Of a stretch of 64,000 nucleotides of DNA, positions 44,773 through 56,417 are shown piece by piece. The position numbers and the translations under genes were made by a program. Source of the DNA: Sistotremastrum niveocremeum HHB9708 (taxonomy: Eukaryota; Basidiomycota; Agaricomycetes; Sistotremastrales; Sistotremastraceae); the NCBI GenBank assembly GCA_001630475.1, contig KV419424.1, forward strand, positions 312,931 to 376,930, in the 5' to 3' direction. The notes under the pieces are model-generated. The model ran no database searches. It was not told the DNA's origin and saw only the letters and a program-made list of their open reading frames with translations. Position 1 is the stretch's first letter, and every line of letters begins with the position of its first letter.

Positions 44773-44878
44773 GCCCGCCTAGCTCAATCGGATAGAGCGT
44801 CAGACTCTTAGGAGCGTTACGTCACGGTCACGTGCTTACGTAATCTGAAGGCTGCGAGTTCGACCCTCGCGGTGGGCT
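44773..44878 (+). tRNA. tRNA-Lys (anticodon CTT) with 32-nt intron
   Basis: Acceptor halves GCCCGCC and GGTGGGC pair over seven positions with one G-T. The D arm is GCTC/GAGC, the anticodon stem TCAGA/TCTGA with loop CTCTTAA, and the T arm GCGAG/CTCGC around a TTCGACC loop. The intron (44811-44842) sits after position 37, the standard nuclear tRNA site, and carries inverted repeats (TTACGT...ACGTAA). A-box TAGCTCAATCGG and B-box GTTCGACCC are clear. Confidence 0.93.
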
Positions 44879-44884
44879 AGAATT

Positions 44885-44898
44885 ACTTTTTTGTTTTT
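44885..44898 (+). terminator. RNA polymerase III terminator of tRNA-Lys
   Basis: Runs of six and eight T within the first 20 nt after the tRNA 3' end, the usual Pol III stop signal. Confidence 0.7.
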
Positions 44899-45295
44899 TT
44901 TTCTCTCTCCCATTTTGAAATGTGAAAAATGTCGTAAGTCCAAAATTTGCGATTTCCAGATATTTTTTCGGAGGTCCCAGGTGCTTTGCACAGGCCATGG
45001 TGCGATTCGCAATATTTCACAAGGCGTACTGGCCCCAGGGAATTATTTATAGGCACTGGTATGGACGACATGTACTCGTAATTTGCGACTGGTCGTTTGA
45101 GCAATGGCATGCATCCACTCCGAGGGTTGAACTCGCAGACTCAGGGCCAGGCCAGATTCTGTTTGGGGAATTGGTTCGCACGGTTTCCTCTTTGCTACCG
45201 AATGCAGGTGCACAGGCTTGCATCAACTTTTGTTCATTCTTTCTATCATGTAGGTCTTGTCGTCGTTCTCGAGCTGTGGGCTCACTTTGAAGCAG
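44899..45295. other. Unassigned region before the 45.3-kb gene
   Basis: Probably promoter and 5' leader of the next gene, and likely contains its missing first exon. I could not pick a start codon with confidence. Confidence 0.4.
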
Positions 45296-46399
45296 GACAT
45301 CTCTGAGCGAGCGAATCGCCGCCTTGCAGCAAAAGACACAGACCTCTCCAAAGTCTTCCCCACATTCTAGTCCGCGAGCCAACGATGGCATGGCAATCAC
45401 GGCCAAAGTCAACCTCAAAGAACGCATCGCGACTTTTGAGAAAAGGGGAGGCATGCCTATTCCACGGGGCAGTTTTGGCCTAGGTGCCCCACCGTCAACT
45501 TCCCACAGCCCGAGCAGGGAACTGTATGGCAACCGCATCATCCGTGCCTCCTCGTCCAAACTGTCGAGCCCAAAGGCTCTTCCTTTGCGGCAACGATGCG
45601 TCTCGACTTCGAACATCAACTTCTCCGCCTCTCGACGTCCAAGCATAGGGTCGTCTGATACACAATCCTTATTCGACGGCGATTCGGACTCTGCGTCGTA
45701 CCTGTCTAGATCTCCCCGTGATTCTCAACTGTCTCTCGAATCCCCAGACGATGTATCCGGAGAGGCGCATCAGGACGAGCCTGACATGCCCAGCCCTGGT
45801 TTGGATATTGTGACTGAAGTGAGCGAAACGGCTAATTTCTTTCACTCCCTGACAATCATCTTCTCAGTCGCCGCCACTTGTCAATGTTCAATCCACCGAC
45901 CCTCCTTCCATTATTATCGACACGCCGCCGATTGACGGTCCGATACCGGAAGACATTGCGCTCAATGCGGATCCTTGCCTGCCCGGCGCAGCGTCAGGAC
46001 CTGAAGCCATCCATTCGTCGTCTCTCTCTACAGAACTTCCCAGCCACACTCATTCTCCTGACACTCCATCAATTTCCATGACGTGTACCATACAAACTTC
46101 GCCTTCCGACCGGCTTGAGACAGCGTGTCCTCCGCCACCAATCTTTGACGGTGCGTTTCACTTCTGCTGGCCTCACTTCATGCTGACAAGTCCCAGTAAC
46201 ATCCACGACAGTTCTTTCCAGCGCAGAGATCACACCGAGCAAACTTCCCGAGGCACCTCCCATCGTCCCTCTGAAGAATCTTCCACCACGGTCAAAATCC
46301 AAGTCCAAGAGATTGATTCCCGGTTGGTATGATGATGAATCTGACGAGGACGACGAGGGCGGTTGGGGAAGCGTGGTCATCACAACTCGTCGATACTAG
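45296..46399 (+). CDS. Conserved-looking disordered protein, unknown function (5' end missing)
   Basis: I do not recognise it. The reading begins at an acceptor (45295) with SLSERIAALQQKTQTSPK, then VNLKERIATFEKRGGMPIPR and GSFGLGAPP; these two short ERIA/E-type helices look like a repeated motif. The middle is Ser/Pro-rich with charged patches. The last exon, read after an intron ending near 46190, gives VPLKNLPPRSKSKSKRLIPG and an acidic end WYDDESDEDDEGGWGSVVI before the stop at 46397-46399. The even Ser/Pro composition and the short conserved-looking motifs suggest a disordered adaptor. The first exon and ATG are not identified, so the start given is only the first base I can support. Confidence 0.55.
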
Positions 46400-46559
46400 C
46401 TTTATGAACTTACTTTACTTGCTTTCTAATCGTCTATTTCGCTTTGACCCAATCTAATGCTTTATTATCATGGCCTAAAAATGTATGTGAGCCAGGGCCG
46501 ACATTCAATCTGAGAGTGATCGGGGCAAAAACGATTTGACAAAGATGAAACAACAAAAA

Positions 46560-46651
46560 CGACAACGACAGGATTCGAACCTGTGCCCTCGAAGAGGATC
46601 AGATAATCGGCTATTCGAATCTGACTCATTAGACCACTCTGACACGTTGCC
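46560..46651 (-). tRNA. tRNA-Ser (anticodon CGA) with 9-nt intron
   Basis: Read on the minus strand: acceptor GGCAACG pairs with CGTTGTC (one G-T), discriminator G as usual for Ser. Anticodon stem TCAGA/TCTGA with loop TTCGAA plus A; the 9-nt intron (46605-46613) follows position 37. A long variable arm CCTC/GAGG marks a type-II tRNA, and the T arm ACAGG/CCTGT holds TTCGAAT. With anticodon CGA it reads UCG codons. Confidence 0.92.
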
Positions 46652-46756
46652 ATGTTGAAAGGCCTGGTCAGAGCATATATGGCCTTAAGGGGGCATCATA
46701 TAACCGCGTCTCTTTCATGAGAAGCGCGTCGACCGTCACTTGAAAGTGCCCCCATC

Positions 46757-47743
46757 ATGCCTCAACAACCCAAAGGCATTTCCGCCTTCCTGACTGTCGC
46801 TTGTTCTTATTCTTGCTCTGATCAGGTACGAAACGCGTCTCGTTCTCCAAAACCGTGAATACGGCCCGCGATGCTCCTGAGGAAGAGCATCACCCTGGAG
46901 TCTCTGACAATGAATCAGTCGCGAATGACAACGAGCTTGACGAGGACAAGTGAATTTGACTTGCTCTGGCCCGTTTCTCTCACCCAAGGACATTCCCAGC
47001 GTGACCGAAATGCTCAGTCTTTTGCAAGAGTTTCAAAGTCGGCTCTTCCTTTTTCCTACTGTTCCTTCACTTCCCTCTCCAAACAGAACAAAAATCAGCC
47101 AAATCTGTATCTCACGCCTCGGCCCTTACGAACAAAAAGGCTACGCTTTTCTCTCAAGCGCAGGCACAGGCACAGGCTATGCGCGACGAGGGCTTGTCAT
47201 ATCTGTTGGATCGACGTTCCTGAGGCTGTCCCGAAACTGACGATGCGCAGGGAGCAATCTCTGGCTACCATTTCAGGTCTCAAAGCTCAACAATCCTCTC
47301 CTGATACCTGGATGGCGGACATTGTCCATCTCTTTTCGAGTCGCGTCGTATGGTCTCGTTCTTTTCGTCTCGATCCCCAAACTTTCTCTCTGTAGGCCAC
47401 CGTTGAAGGCGTGCTGCACCAAAACAAACCCTTTCAGGTCGACGTTTTTGACCCTGAACAACAAGTCATTGATGCAGGATATGAGCGCCGTGTGTTTATC
47501 GCTGTCAATTCTGAAAATACGCATTATTCCTTTCTAGTGACCAACCACGGCCTCCAAAGAGGAGCAACAAGGAAAACCTTGTCCAAAACAGCAAAAAGAG
47601 AGCTTGCTATCAGTATTGAGCAACAAAAGGTGGGGGAATGTCACCCGGCGTGTCTATATGCTAGTAATTCTGCGTATTTTTTCTAGCTTGCTACTGAAGC
47701 CAATGAGCTGATCAAGAATCTGAAGAAACTCGTCCAACTATGA
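46757..47743 (+). CDS. Small protein of unknown function, seven exons
   Basis: I do not recognise it. The best model joins 46757-46775, 46826-46949, 47018-47037, 47087-47215, 47251-47276, 47396-47629 and 47687-47743 into 202 residues with the frame intact. The N-terminus reads MPQQPKGTKRVSFSKTVNTA, then an acidic stretch, a Gln/Ala-rich helix (LFSQAQAQAQAMRDEG), LWLPFQATVEGVLHQNKPFQ, and a C-terminal coiled coil (EANELIKNLKKLVQL). The first join needs a GC-AG intron (46776-46825) because a GT reading of the same stretch leaves an intron near 30 nt and a stop. The middle joins are the least sure. The helical ends suggest a complex subunit, but that is a guess. Confidence 0.55.
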
Positions 47744-47837
47744 AAGCAAAATGCAGGCGGTCCACGATGTGTCGCAAGAGAGATTAGCTTTGCTTTGCTC
47801 GGTCAAGTTGCCCTTTATCACTGCTTGTATCGAGGAT

Positions 47838-49238
47838 TCAGGGAATGTACGTCTCGACGAAAACAGATCGTACCAGTTCACTACTGGAGTGTGATCGCGG
47901 TTCAACGCGACTGCCGGGTTGGAGACCCAGATATTCTGCCACCAAAGTCCGGAAAAGTAGATTCCATTTTTTCATAGTCGGCATATCCAAAGCCGATGCG
48001 TCATCCTACGAATTCCTCAATGTGCAGTCAACGATGATGTATTCTGAGCTTACTGCCAACGTGTGCCATACATGCGGAAAAGGATTTGCGATGACATGGA
48101 GGACGCTGACTCCCCGTTGAATGAAAGGGACATGGTCGTCGCCCATCCCGCCATAATTATGATCCTGAGCATGGCGTCTTCTGAAAAAACTGCGCGTCGT
48201 CTCTGCCAAATTGGACGACGACAAGCGATCTTCGACAGATATGAGTTCATCAAATAACCACGCTGTAGACAAGAAATAGGATTGAATTGTCGGATTGGGA
48301 GCTCCTAGTAGGTCAAGTAGAATGAGATTGTCGATGGACGAGAGTTGTGTTGGTGGCGGGTGCAAGCGCCTCTTCGCATGGGATTCGATATATTCCAACT
48401 CCCACTTTTCAGCGAGGTGTCTCGGACATCTATCAGGCTCAGGTCGAAACACCACAAGACCGGGACATACCTGGCACCGTATATCGAGTCCGTCGCAGTC
48501 CAATCTTTGAAGGCTTCCTCGCCATCAAAGAATATGAGTTGCAGAGTAATGTCCTCAGGCGGATCTTCCAAGTCGTCCAGTTCGCCAGCATGATGGCTAC
48601 GCTTCTCCGTCAATAAAGGATCCAGGACTTCCGCCACGTCCAGGAGAAGTGCACACGGCATCGCCGAGTCCGTAGCTCCTACAAACTATCCTAGGAGTTT
48701 GGGATAAGAGTGGGGAATTTTTGTGGCACAGTCACAGACCTGATCGAGAGGATGTGTTTGGAAGAACTTGCTATCGTAGTGAGCGGCCAGAACGACTCGC
48801 CTGGCAGCCGTGGGGTCTTTGGTAGCAATAATGTTCGTGAATCTGCGTTCACCGAAGGGAGTGTTGTCCGTAAATGCATCTTCTTCGACTTCCCATTTGA
48901 GATTCTGGAGCGTCGAGGTGATGTGCTGTCGGACCAAAGTGTGGTTCACAGTTCCCGCTGTAGGCCTGATTTGAGACTGCTCTGTATATGGGTTGAATTC
49001 GCCTACGAGCTCTAGGAATCAGTATTTTGGAGAGATGAGATGCTGGATCTTTCAACTCGAAAGCACTTTCGGGGTCTCGCAATCCAACCAAGTCGCGCAG
49101 TTGTTGAGAAGAAAGATGATTAAAGGTGCGAGGCTGGATCGACGCTTGAACAGATAAGAGAAGAAATGGAACCAGCAATGTCATGCAGCATGCAGATAAT
49201 AGGTTATTCCTGCATCGTCTGCGCTCATGATGAGCCAT
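47838..49238 (-). CDS. Glutaminyl-peptide cyclotransferase (glutaminyl cyclase), secretory
   Basis: A zinc enzyme of the M28 fold that turns N-terminal Gln of secreted peptides into pyroglutamate. Starting at 49238, the N-terminus has a basic stretch and a hydrophobic helix (NLLSACCMTLLVPFLLLSV), a signal peptide or signal anchor. The zinc ligands of the family are all visible: Asp in LAAHYDSK, Glu in FFDGEEAF, and His in NPFPHVWHTLA. Other runs are GEFNPYTEQSQIRPTAGTVN, NLILLDLLGAPNP and, in the last exon, DDASALDMPTMKKWNLLFR. At least six exons. Its ATG lies 66 nt from that of TRS23 on the other strand. It would act in the same pathway as the kexin at 40.8 kb. Confidence 0.92.
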
Positions 49239-49304
49239 GACCAGGTCGTGGCCACCTCCACGAGTTGCGGATGGGAAATTCCCGGCCTGTTGCTCGCTCC
49301 CGTT

Positions 49305-49871
49305 ATGGTCACCTATAGCCTATGGGTGAAATACTCCGCTGTCCATGATTCAACCACAATAACTGAAAGGGCCTCTTGTGCTGCAGGTCATCAATAAAGC
49401 AGGTGGCCTGGTCTATCAGAGAAATTTCGCAGGTTCGTTTCTACGAATTTTGTGATAGCTTTCCCGTCACAACCGCTCCTAGACGGCCTCGCCCAACTAT
49501 CATCCAACGAATATCTCGTTCTAGCCGGAACGTTGCATGGCATTCATGCTATCACATCTCGTCTATCACCAACCGGCACCAGCTCCGGCGTTCAAGTTAT
49601 CGAAGGAGAAACTCTGAAGATCACAATATTCCTGACGCTCACAGGTGCACTCTGCTTCCATGCTCCTGTCTGGCCACTGACCGTCGGTTTATCAGGGACC
49701 AAGTTCGTACTGGTAACCTCTTTAGCAGACCAGAACAGTGAACCTGTTTTGCGCAAAGTTTATGAAGCGTATGCAGACACCGTAATGAAGAATCCGTTCC
49801 AGACACCCGAAATGCCCATCAGAACAGACAACTTCGATCTGCGCATCTCAACTTTACTGGGAGGCTCATGA
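49305..49871 (+). CDS. TRS23: TRAPP complex subunit Trs23/TRAPPC4
   Basis: A longin-fold subunit of the TRAPP complexes, which activate Rab1/Ypt1 in ER-Golgi and later traffic. The first exon is seven codons (MVTYSLW), joining VINKAGGLVYQRNFA, and after a further intron DGLAQLSSNEYLVLAGTLHG. The rest has GVQVIEGETLKITIF, TKFVLVTS, LRKVYEAYADTVMKNPFQTP and EMPIRTDNFD. The insert found in animal TRAPPC4 between the first strands is absent, as in other fungi of this type. Tiny first exon chosen because it gives the expected N-terminal strand. Confidence 0.92.
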
Positions 49872-49923
49872 TGTCAAAGCTGCTCGAGTTCTCCAATACA
49901 TGATATACTCCCCGCCTCTACTA

Positions 49924-52900
49924 TTACAATGCCCTCAGAGTGTCGACAAGATGCAACATATGACCCAACGCAACGAATCCGAAACTCTTCCCGCCAAATT
50001 CAGAACCGTTCTCGCCAGATAAACACCATGCCGCCCAGCTTCGTTTGAGCGCTGCCTGTAGCTTTGGGCGACTGCGTTCCACGACTCCAAGTCGAGAGAT
50101 GAGCAGCTCCACCAAGTGTTGAGACCGGTCTCTGAGGCTCGCGACCTTGTCTTTTCGCAGCCGTGGCTGTGAGCAATTACCGAGAATAGTACCGAGCATG
50201 ATTTCTTCCTCAGATAACCGGACAGAGCCATCAGTTGAGACAGTACATGTCTCCGCTATGTACTTCAGTTCCGTTTGGTATTGTCTGAAGAGCTCGCGAG
50301 TTTCTTCAGAGATGAGGATGCCGCCGAGCGAAAAGATTTGCTCCAACGATTGTCGGAGCGTCGGAGTGATGACGGAGTGCCATGTATTCTCTGCTCCTTC
50401 GGTGTCGGTAGTGTTTTCGAAGGCCTTGGTGTCTTCGTCTTCGATCGTTATTGCTCGATATAGATAGCCAATTGCCCTTGTACTTTCGTAAAAATCTTGA
50501 AGAGAGTAAACGGCCTCCACTACATCGCATATGACAACATAAAGTCGCTCCTACCTGAGGATCGTGGGGCAGAGACTTCTCCTGTGTTCCAATCGGGTGT
50601 GTATGGAATCAGTCTTCTCGGCATCTCCGTTAGATCAACAGCTTGTCCCGTCTGCCTAACTTAAGCCCTAATGAATCAATATTTGATGTCTATGGCACAC
50701 CTTCGGAAAGTCCACGGCTTGGCTGCACATTTCTGCTAGCTTCAAGCACTTTGGGTCTCTAACTCCAAGCTGTTTATAAATCTACCTGAGCCCCCGGCAA
50801 CACATTATCATAGAACATCGCTTACTGCGGACTGATCTGCAATTATCAGATGATTATTGCTCAAAAGGCCCAATCTGATCTCAAATTAGAAGCCCGTTTT
50901 TGTATACCAATCGATCGTTACGCACACCTAGTGAGGAGATAAAATTGGCGTGTCATAAAGACACAAAAAGAACTCACGTCCGACACGAAATAATCTACGA
51001 CGAAATCCACAATATCTTCTATTTTGCTGTCATAATCCAACTGTTTGAGAGGGATGGGATCATAAGCTGCAGGTTTTGTGCCCGCGCGATCCTTGCCAAT
51101 GATCAAGAGGTCCGAATGAAAGCAAATCTCGAAGAGGTCGCTGTTCATCACGTTAGACATATGCGAGCGACGATTCTGGACTTCACTAATGCTAACCCAT
51201 CCAGATCTCCACCACCCAAGAACGATGGCAACGGTCTGGGTCCTTTGACGGCGCGTTAATGCCATATAAACGAAGACCAACATATTTACCATCGCAACTA
51301 AACACCAAGCAGTTGACCAGTTCATGATAATAACATCGTTCTCCTTCTCGCAGGTCAGGCTTTCCCATTGCCCAGACCATTTGCACTGTGGAGGACGGTC
51401 ACTAAACAGGATAAACTGACCAACAAGATTCTCACCATCTCCCGGGTGGACCGTAGGACTTCTGGACACAAACGCACGTCCTTTCGGGTATTCCAGCTCT
51501 CCTGTCTCCGGGTTTCGGACGCAAACTTCTGTGATTCAGTGTCAGGATACTTCGCTCGATTCAGCCGCTCACCGAATACCTGACGATCACGTAAATATTT
51601 GACACCCGGCTCATTCTTATGAGCGAAGCCTTCATCGGCTACTCCAACCAGTTTCCAGGCATCAGGGACCGGGATTCTGGCCCTATGTTTCAGCTCTCTC
51701 AATATATGCACCTTGGTCGTGCCAATAAGACCCTTGATAAAGGAATCCTGTAGATTTAGGTGAGGTGTCCCAGAATCGAACGAGAGTCCCAGGTTCTGCA
51801 GATGCTGAAGGACGCGACCTAATCTGAAGGGAGAACCTAAGCCGTAACCCCAAAGTATTTTCCTGAATTCGTCGACAGAACGGTCTATGTTATCGAGTGC
51901 AGATATAGCGCGCTTCTGAAGGCCCAGAAAAATCTCCATAGGGACACCCAAGTCCTCTAAGATCATGATGAGAGGCCTGCGAAAGTCAGTTAATAAGGGG
52001 AGAGAAAAGAGAAAGGACATGAAGGCCGCGCAAGGCATAACTCTACATACCGGTTGAGAAACATCTTCCCGGGATATTTGAATGCTTGAACGATTTCAAT
52101 TGGCAAATCGCGACTTTCCACCTCAAATTTCTTCATCGATTTCCGAAGACAAAGTTGGGTACCCTTCAACGACGGATCGAGGGCGATAACTCCTTTGTAG
52201 CCGGCGATACGAACTTGAAACTGAAATGGAGGAATGAGAAGGGAACGCAGGCGCTCAAAATATTACCAACAGCAGAAGGACAGGGTATGCTCTGGCTATG
52301 CCGGTGACGGTCCCTCAACAAAGATTCCCATATTCGCGAGGCCAACTCTCCAGACATGGTACCAACGCCGTCTGTGAAGCAACGGTTGTGGCGTTTGACA
52401 TCCTGTATTTCTTGCCATTCCGAGGAGCACACCGTAATAGAGGGATCTGTCGCGGTGAAGGCCTGTGCCATGCGGGCTGCAAATCGAGCAGGACATCTGA
52501 TGTCCTGACTGAAGTTTCCCAACCCTTGCCGGATTGTTGAAGCGGAAACCCAGCCCAAGATAGGATGTTTGAAACGATGAACAAACCATACGGCATGTTC
52601 GCGAAGAGACGAACTAGAATAAGCCAAGAATTCGAAGTGTCGACCAGCAAGCGAGAAACCTTCACAGAGTAAACCTCCGACACGTTCTGCCACAAATTCT
52701 CGTGCATCAACTTTACGATCCCATCGCAACAGTAAGCCATCCTCTTCGCGAAAATCGACCCGTAAGAAGTGGTGTTGAAAGTCTAGAAACTGCCTCAGCA
52801 CTCGATTGCTTTGGCTCAGATACGGCCCTTCAAGCCTCATGGCTGTTGGAGTAACAGTAACATGCCAACAAAACATTAAACCAGAGCTAGGCTGTGGGCT

Positions 52901-54281
52901 GTTTCTGTCTTGACTTTCAATGACGGCACGCTCGAAACATTGCTCCAGGGTTTCATAAGACGATTTCCGCTGGCGAATAAAGCTGGCGAAGTGTCGCAGA
53001 ATTTCACCAACCGTGCGTGTGGAGGATTTGTTACACAGAAGTTGCACCTGTGGCTTGACGTACGTTTGAATCTGCTGGGTAGTGACTAACCCATTGCGTA
53101 AAAGTGCTTCGCATTGGAACCCCACTCGAAATTCCAATCCCAGAAGCCATTTTTGGATTTCTCGGAGGGCACGGGGGGTAAAATATTGTCGTGATTCGGC
53201 CGAAACAGGATACCAGATCGGCCTCAGCTGGGCAATCTTGCAAAGTTTCTCAAATTCTTTCGGGCCGCCCAGATGAGCAAACACGACACGTAAATGTGGA
53301 GCATAAGCAGCGCAACATGCGTGAGCTTCGTCGAGTGCAGACAGCCTCCTTCTATACCTCCGATCGTGGTTTTCAGAGCCTATTTCTCGGTTCATCGGTT
53401 CACTTTCTAGAGAACATGGCGTATTCATCTCGAAGATAGCATCTGCGGCTATCCGTCAGATTTATGCTGGCCAAGAAAACCGACAATAACGAGTTTACAA
53501 GGATTGCCGACGTCTTCGCCGAGGACAATTGTTTTGACAGAAGCGAATTTGACAACAATGCTATAGACCGTGTCGTCCCGTATTGGATTACCGATGCGAA
53601 TTCTGATGGATTTGTATTGATACTCGATAGAAAGGACGCAATAGTCAGAATCAATGAGATGCCTTTGCCATTCAACGCAGAATATCCTTTGTCGAGGGTG
53701 TTCTTTATCGATGACCCCAAACTCCACCTGAGCGACTGTCTCAGAGAGACACACGCAAGATGATCGAGGTAGGATACCTTGTTGATTTGTATATCATGAT
53801 CCAGTGCTTTGAGTGTTTCTTCCCGTTTGCTACTGACCTCGGGTGGGATCCACGGAACCTTTTTGAGAACGGTCACAACGTCAGTGGGAGGATCAGGTTT
53901 GTCAGCGCGACGAAAGCGGATCGTCCGTCCGTTCAGCACGACTTTAATCGGTTGTTCCTTCCTTGTGGTGGCTTCTAGAAACCGCTCTCCGATTGATCTA
54001 GTCGGTAGTATTAAAATACCCTAGATCAAGCTTAGCATCTGAGCAGCGGGATAGAGGGCAATGTGTACATGTCCAGCGTTTCGTAGTCCACTGTTGCCTT
54101 CTTTGAGATCAACACTGAAGTTCATGGGTCTTGGTCTGCGGCTAAACTTGTCGGAATGTAATTCTAGGGGTCGCCTGAGTGTACTTGGGATATGCGCCGG
54201 TCAAGTCATACCGTTAGCCAGAGCACGAGTAAGTTCTCTGCTAGTGACTCTGTGTTCGATGCCATCCATTTGGATATTCAT
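49924..54281 (-). CDS. Cellular RNA-dependent RNA polymerase (RNA silencing)
   Basis: A host RdRP of the QDE-1/RDR type that copies single-stranded into double-stranded RNA for silencing. On the minus strand it starts MNIQMDGIEHRVTSRELTR, then ELHSDKFSRRPRPMNFSVDL, ILILPTRSIGERFLE, and FGVIDKEHPRQRIFCVEW. The core has HFEFLAYSSSSLREHAVWFV, FSATDPSI-type FTATDPSITV, RCFTDGVGTMSG, GRAFVSRSPTVHPGDVQ, and the catalytic GGDLDGD. After it come DLLIIGKDRAGTKPAAYDP and, through an exon at 50.8 kb, LLSNNHLIIADQSA and MPRRLIPYTPDW, ending TLRAL. An intron (51141-51196) splits the catalytic motif. About twenty exons. An upstream in-frame ATG at 54362 would leave 12 nt to the SNW1 ATG. Confidence 0.9.
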
Positions 54282-54374
54282 CACGCGGGCGGTGGTGGCA
54301 CGCAGCCTGAGGTCGCGAGCGTCTCTAAAGATGTGGCGGAGCTCGAAATTGCCGTTGGTCATCTCAGGAGCGTC

Positions 54375-56342
54375 ATGTCAGTCCTTGCATCGTGAGTGTC
54401 TGCAAACATTGATACTCGTATATAGCTAACTCTTGTCAAGTATTCTACCTCAACCCGCGCATCAACCATCTGTCGCTGATGAGGACGAAACAGAATCGGT
54501 CCAAGATATCGCGCCCCGTCGATCAACAATTCCGCCCTATGGTCAGAGACGAGGTTGGAGACCAGAGAGTCCAGATGACTTCATGGATGGAGGCGCATAT
54601 CCCGAATGTCACGTCGCTCAGTACCCGTTGGAAATGGGGAAAAAGAAGGTGCGCAGACAGCCGCTGCATCACACTGATTTACATGGCTCACAATGGATTT
54701 CTGCACAGGCCGTCTCTGGAAACACACTGGCCCTTCAAGTGGATGGCGAAGGAAATGTACGCTACGACGCGATAGCCCAACAAGGGCACAGAGATGGGAG
54801 AGTGGTGCAATCGCAGTTCAAAGATCTCGTACCTTTGGCGCATCGAAAGGATCTGGACGAGCAAGCAAAATCGCTTGAAAGACCAACCGAAGATGAAGTA
54901 CAGTCCACCGCGGAACGCACCAGAGCTGCCCTGGAAAAACTGGTCACCGGAAAGATCAAGGCGGCTCAACCCAAGCACGTACCTGATGCTCAGGGTAAAA
55001 CCAGTTTTATCAGATATACACCCGGTCAGCAAAGTGGGGAGGGCGGTCTCAAGCAGCGCATCATAAAAATGTCGGAGGTTGTGGAAGATCCTTTAGAGCC
55101 CCCCAGGTTTAAGCATAAAAAAATCCCCCGAGGTCCTCCCAGCCCACCCCCTCCTATTCTGCGCAGCCCACCCCGCAAGGCAACTGCACAAGAACAAAAA
55201 GAGTGGATGATTCCTCCATGTATCTCTAATTGGAAAAACAACAAAGGTTTCACAATTCCTCTGGATAAACGTTTGGCAGCCGATGGGCGCGGTCTTCAAG
55301 ACGTGAGTGCAAGCGCCATCTCTTATATACTGGTATTAATCCAAGCAGGTCCATATCAATGATAACTTTGCCAAATTCTCCGAAGCACTATTTGTCGCAG
55401 ACCGACATGCTCGTGAAGAAGTACGACAACGTTCGATCATGCAGCAAAAGTTGGCGCAGAAAGAAAAAGCAGCCAAAGAAGAGCATCTTCGTTTGCTGGC
55501 TCAACAGGCCAGAGAAGAACGCGGTGGCATCGGTGCCGCCAAACCATCTACTGCGGGCAAACAAGCTATGGCAACGCAACTTGCCGATTACGGTAGTGAC
55601 AGTGATGCAGCAAGCGAAGCTGGTGGCAGCGAAGAAGACGAGGACGCTGCTAAAGTGCGGGATGAGATGCGTCGGGAGAAGCGCTATGAGCGTGAAAGAG
55701 AAATGAGAATGAATAATATGGGAACGGAACAAAGAGCGAAGCAGCTTGCTCGGTGAGTCCAGTCTAACAATCCCTTTTCGACCCTAAAGTTCTCTCCACA
55801 GGCAACAAAACCGTGACATATCTGAGAAGATAGCACTGGGGCTTGCTAAGCCGACACTGTCAAAAGAGTCCATGCTAGACTCCCGGCTATTCAACCGCGA
55901 GTCACTATCTGGATCGTTCGCCGATGAAGATAGTTATAACTTATATGATCGACCTCTCTTCCACGGCTCATCCGCTGCTGCCGCCATTTACAAGGCTCGC
56001 GGAAATATTGTTGAAGGTAACGAGGAATCATTTGGCGGAGGAACAGAAGACGGCATATCAAAGGCCTTGGACAATGACCGCTTTGGGCTCGGCCAAGCTA
56101 GAGTTGGATTTGAAGGCGCAAGCGAACAAGAGGTCAGAGAAGGCCCTGTGCAGTTTGAAAAGGATAATGGAGATGTCTTCGGGCTTGACAAATTCCTTGA
56201 CGAGGCGAAGAGTGGTAGGAAGCGAGGTTTGGATGCCGAGGCGTGAGTGATCTTCCTTTCGAGTTAATTAAACCAACTAACCTCTCACAGTGGAGGCGCA
56301 CGCAAACGACAGCAACTCGATCAGGCCGGGGAGAGAGAATGA
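54375..56342 (+). CDS. SNW1: SNW-domain splicing factor (SKIP/Prp45)
   Basis: A core spliceosome protein that also acts as a transcription coregulator in the nucleus. The start codon at 54375 gives MSVLASILPQPAHQPSVADE after a first exon of 17 nt. The SNW domain includes PPYGQRRGWRPESPDDFMDG, SFIRYTPGQQSGEGGLKQRI, and SNWKNNKGFTIPLDKRLAAD followed by GRGLQD, the signature block. The helical part has ADRHAREEVRQRSIMQQKLA, and DKYDLFDRPLF-type DSYNLYDRPLFHGSS comes near the end. Five or so introns. All expected parts are present. It shares its promoter region with the RdRP. Confidence 0.94.
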
Positions 56343-56417
56343 TGTCGTTGTTGATATCACTAGTGTACACATTATGTATAATATGCTATTTATCCTCGAC
56401 CCTTGCACTTGATCAGC

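Noticed and set aside
45047-45646. Minus-strand 199-codon frame opposite the 45.3-kb gene
   Set aside because: Antisense shadow: the plus strand carries the Ser/Pro-rich protein with acceptable splicing, and the minus reading has no motif.
49924-50640. Separate small gene starting MPRRLIPYTPDW
   Set aside because: Exons further upstream (LLSNNHLIIADQ, VRDPKCLKLAEMCSQAVDFP) join it in frame to the RdRP, and this ending is typical of RdRPs.
49924-54281. RdRP as a viral or retroelement relic
   Set aside because: It has about twenty host-type introns, the GGDLDGD motif of cellular silencing polymerases, and no capsid, integrase or terminal repeats around it.
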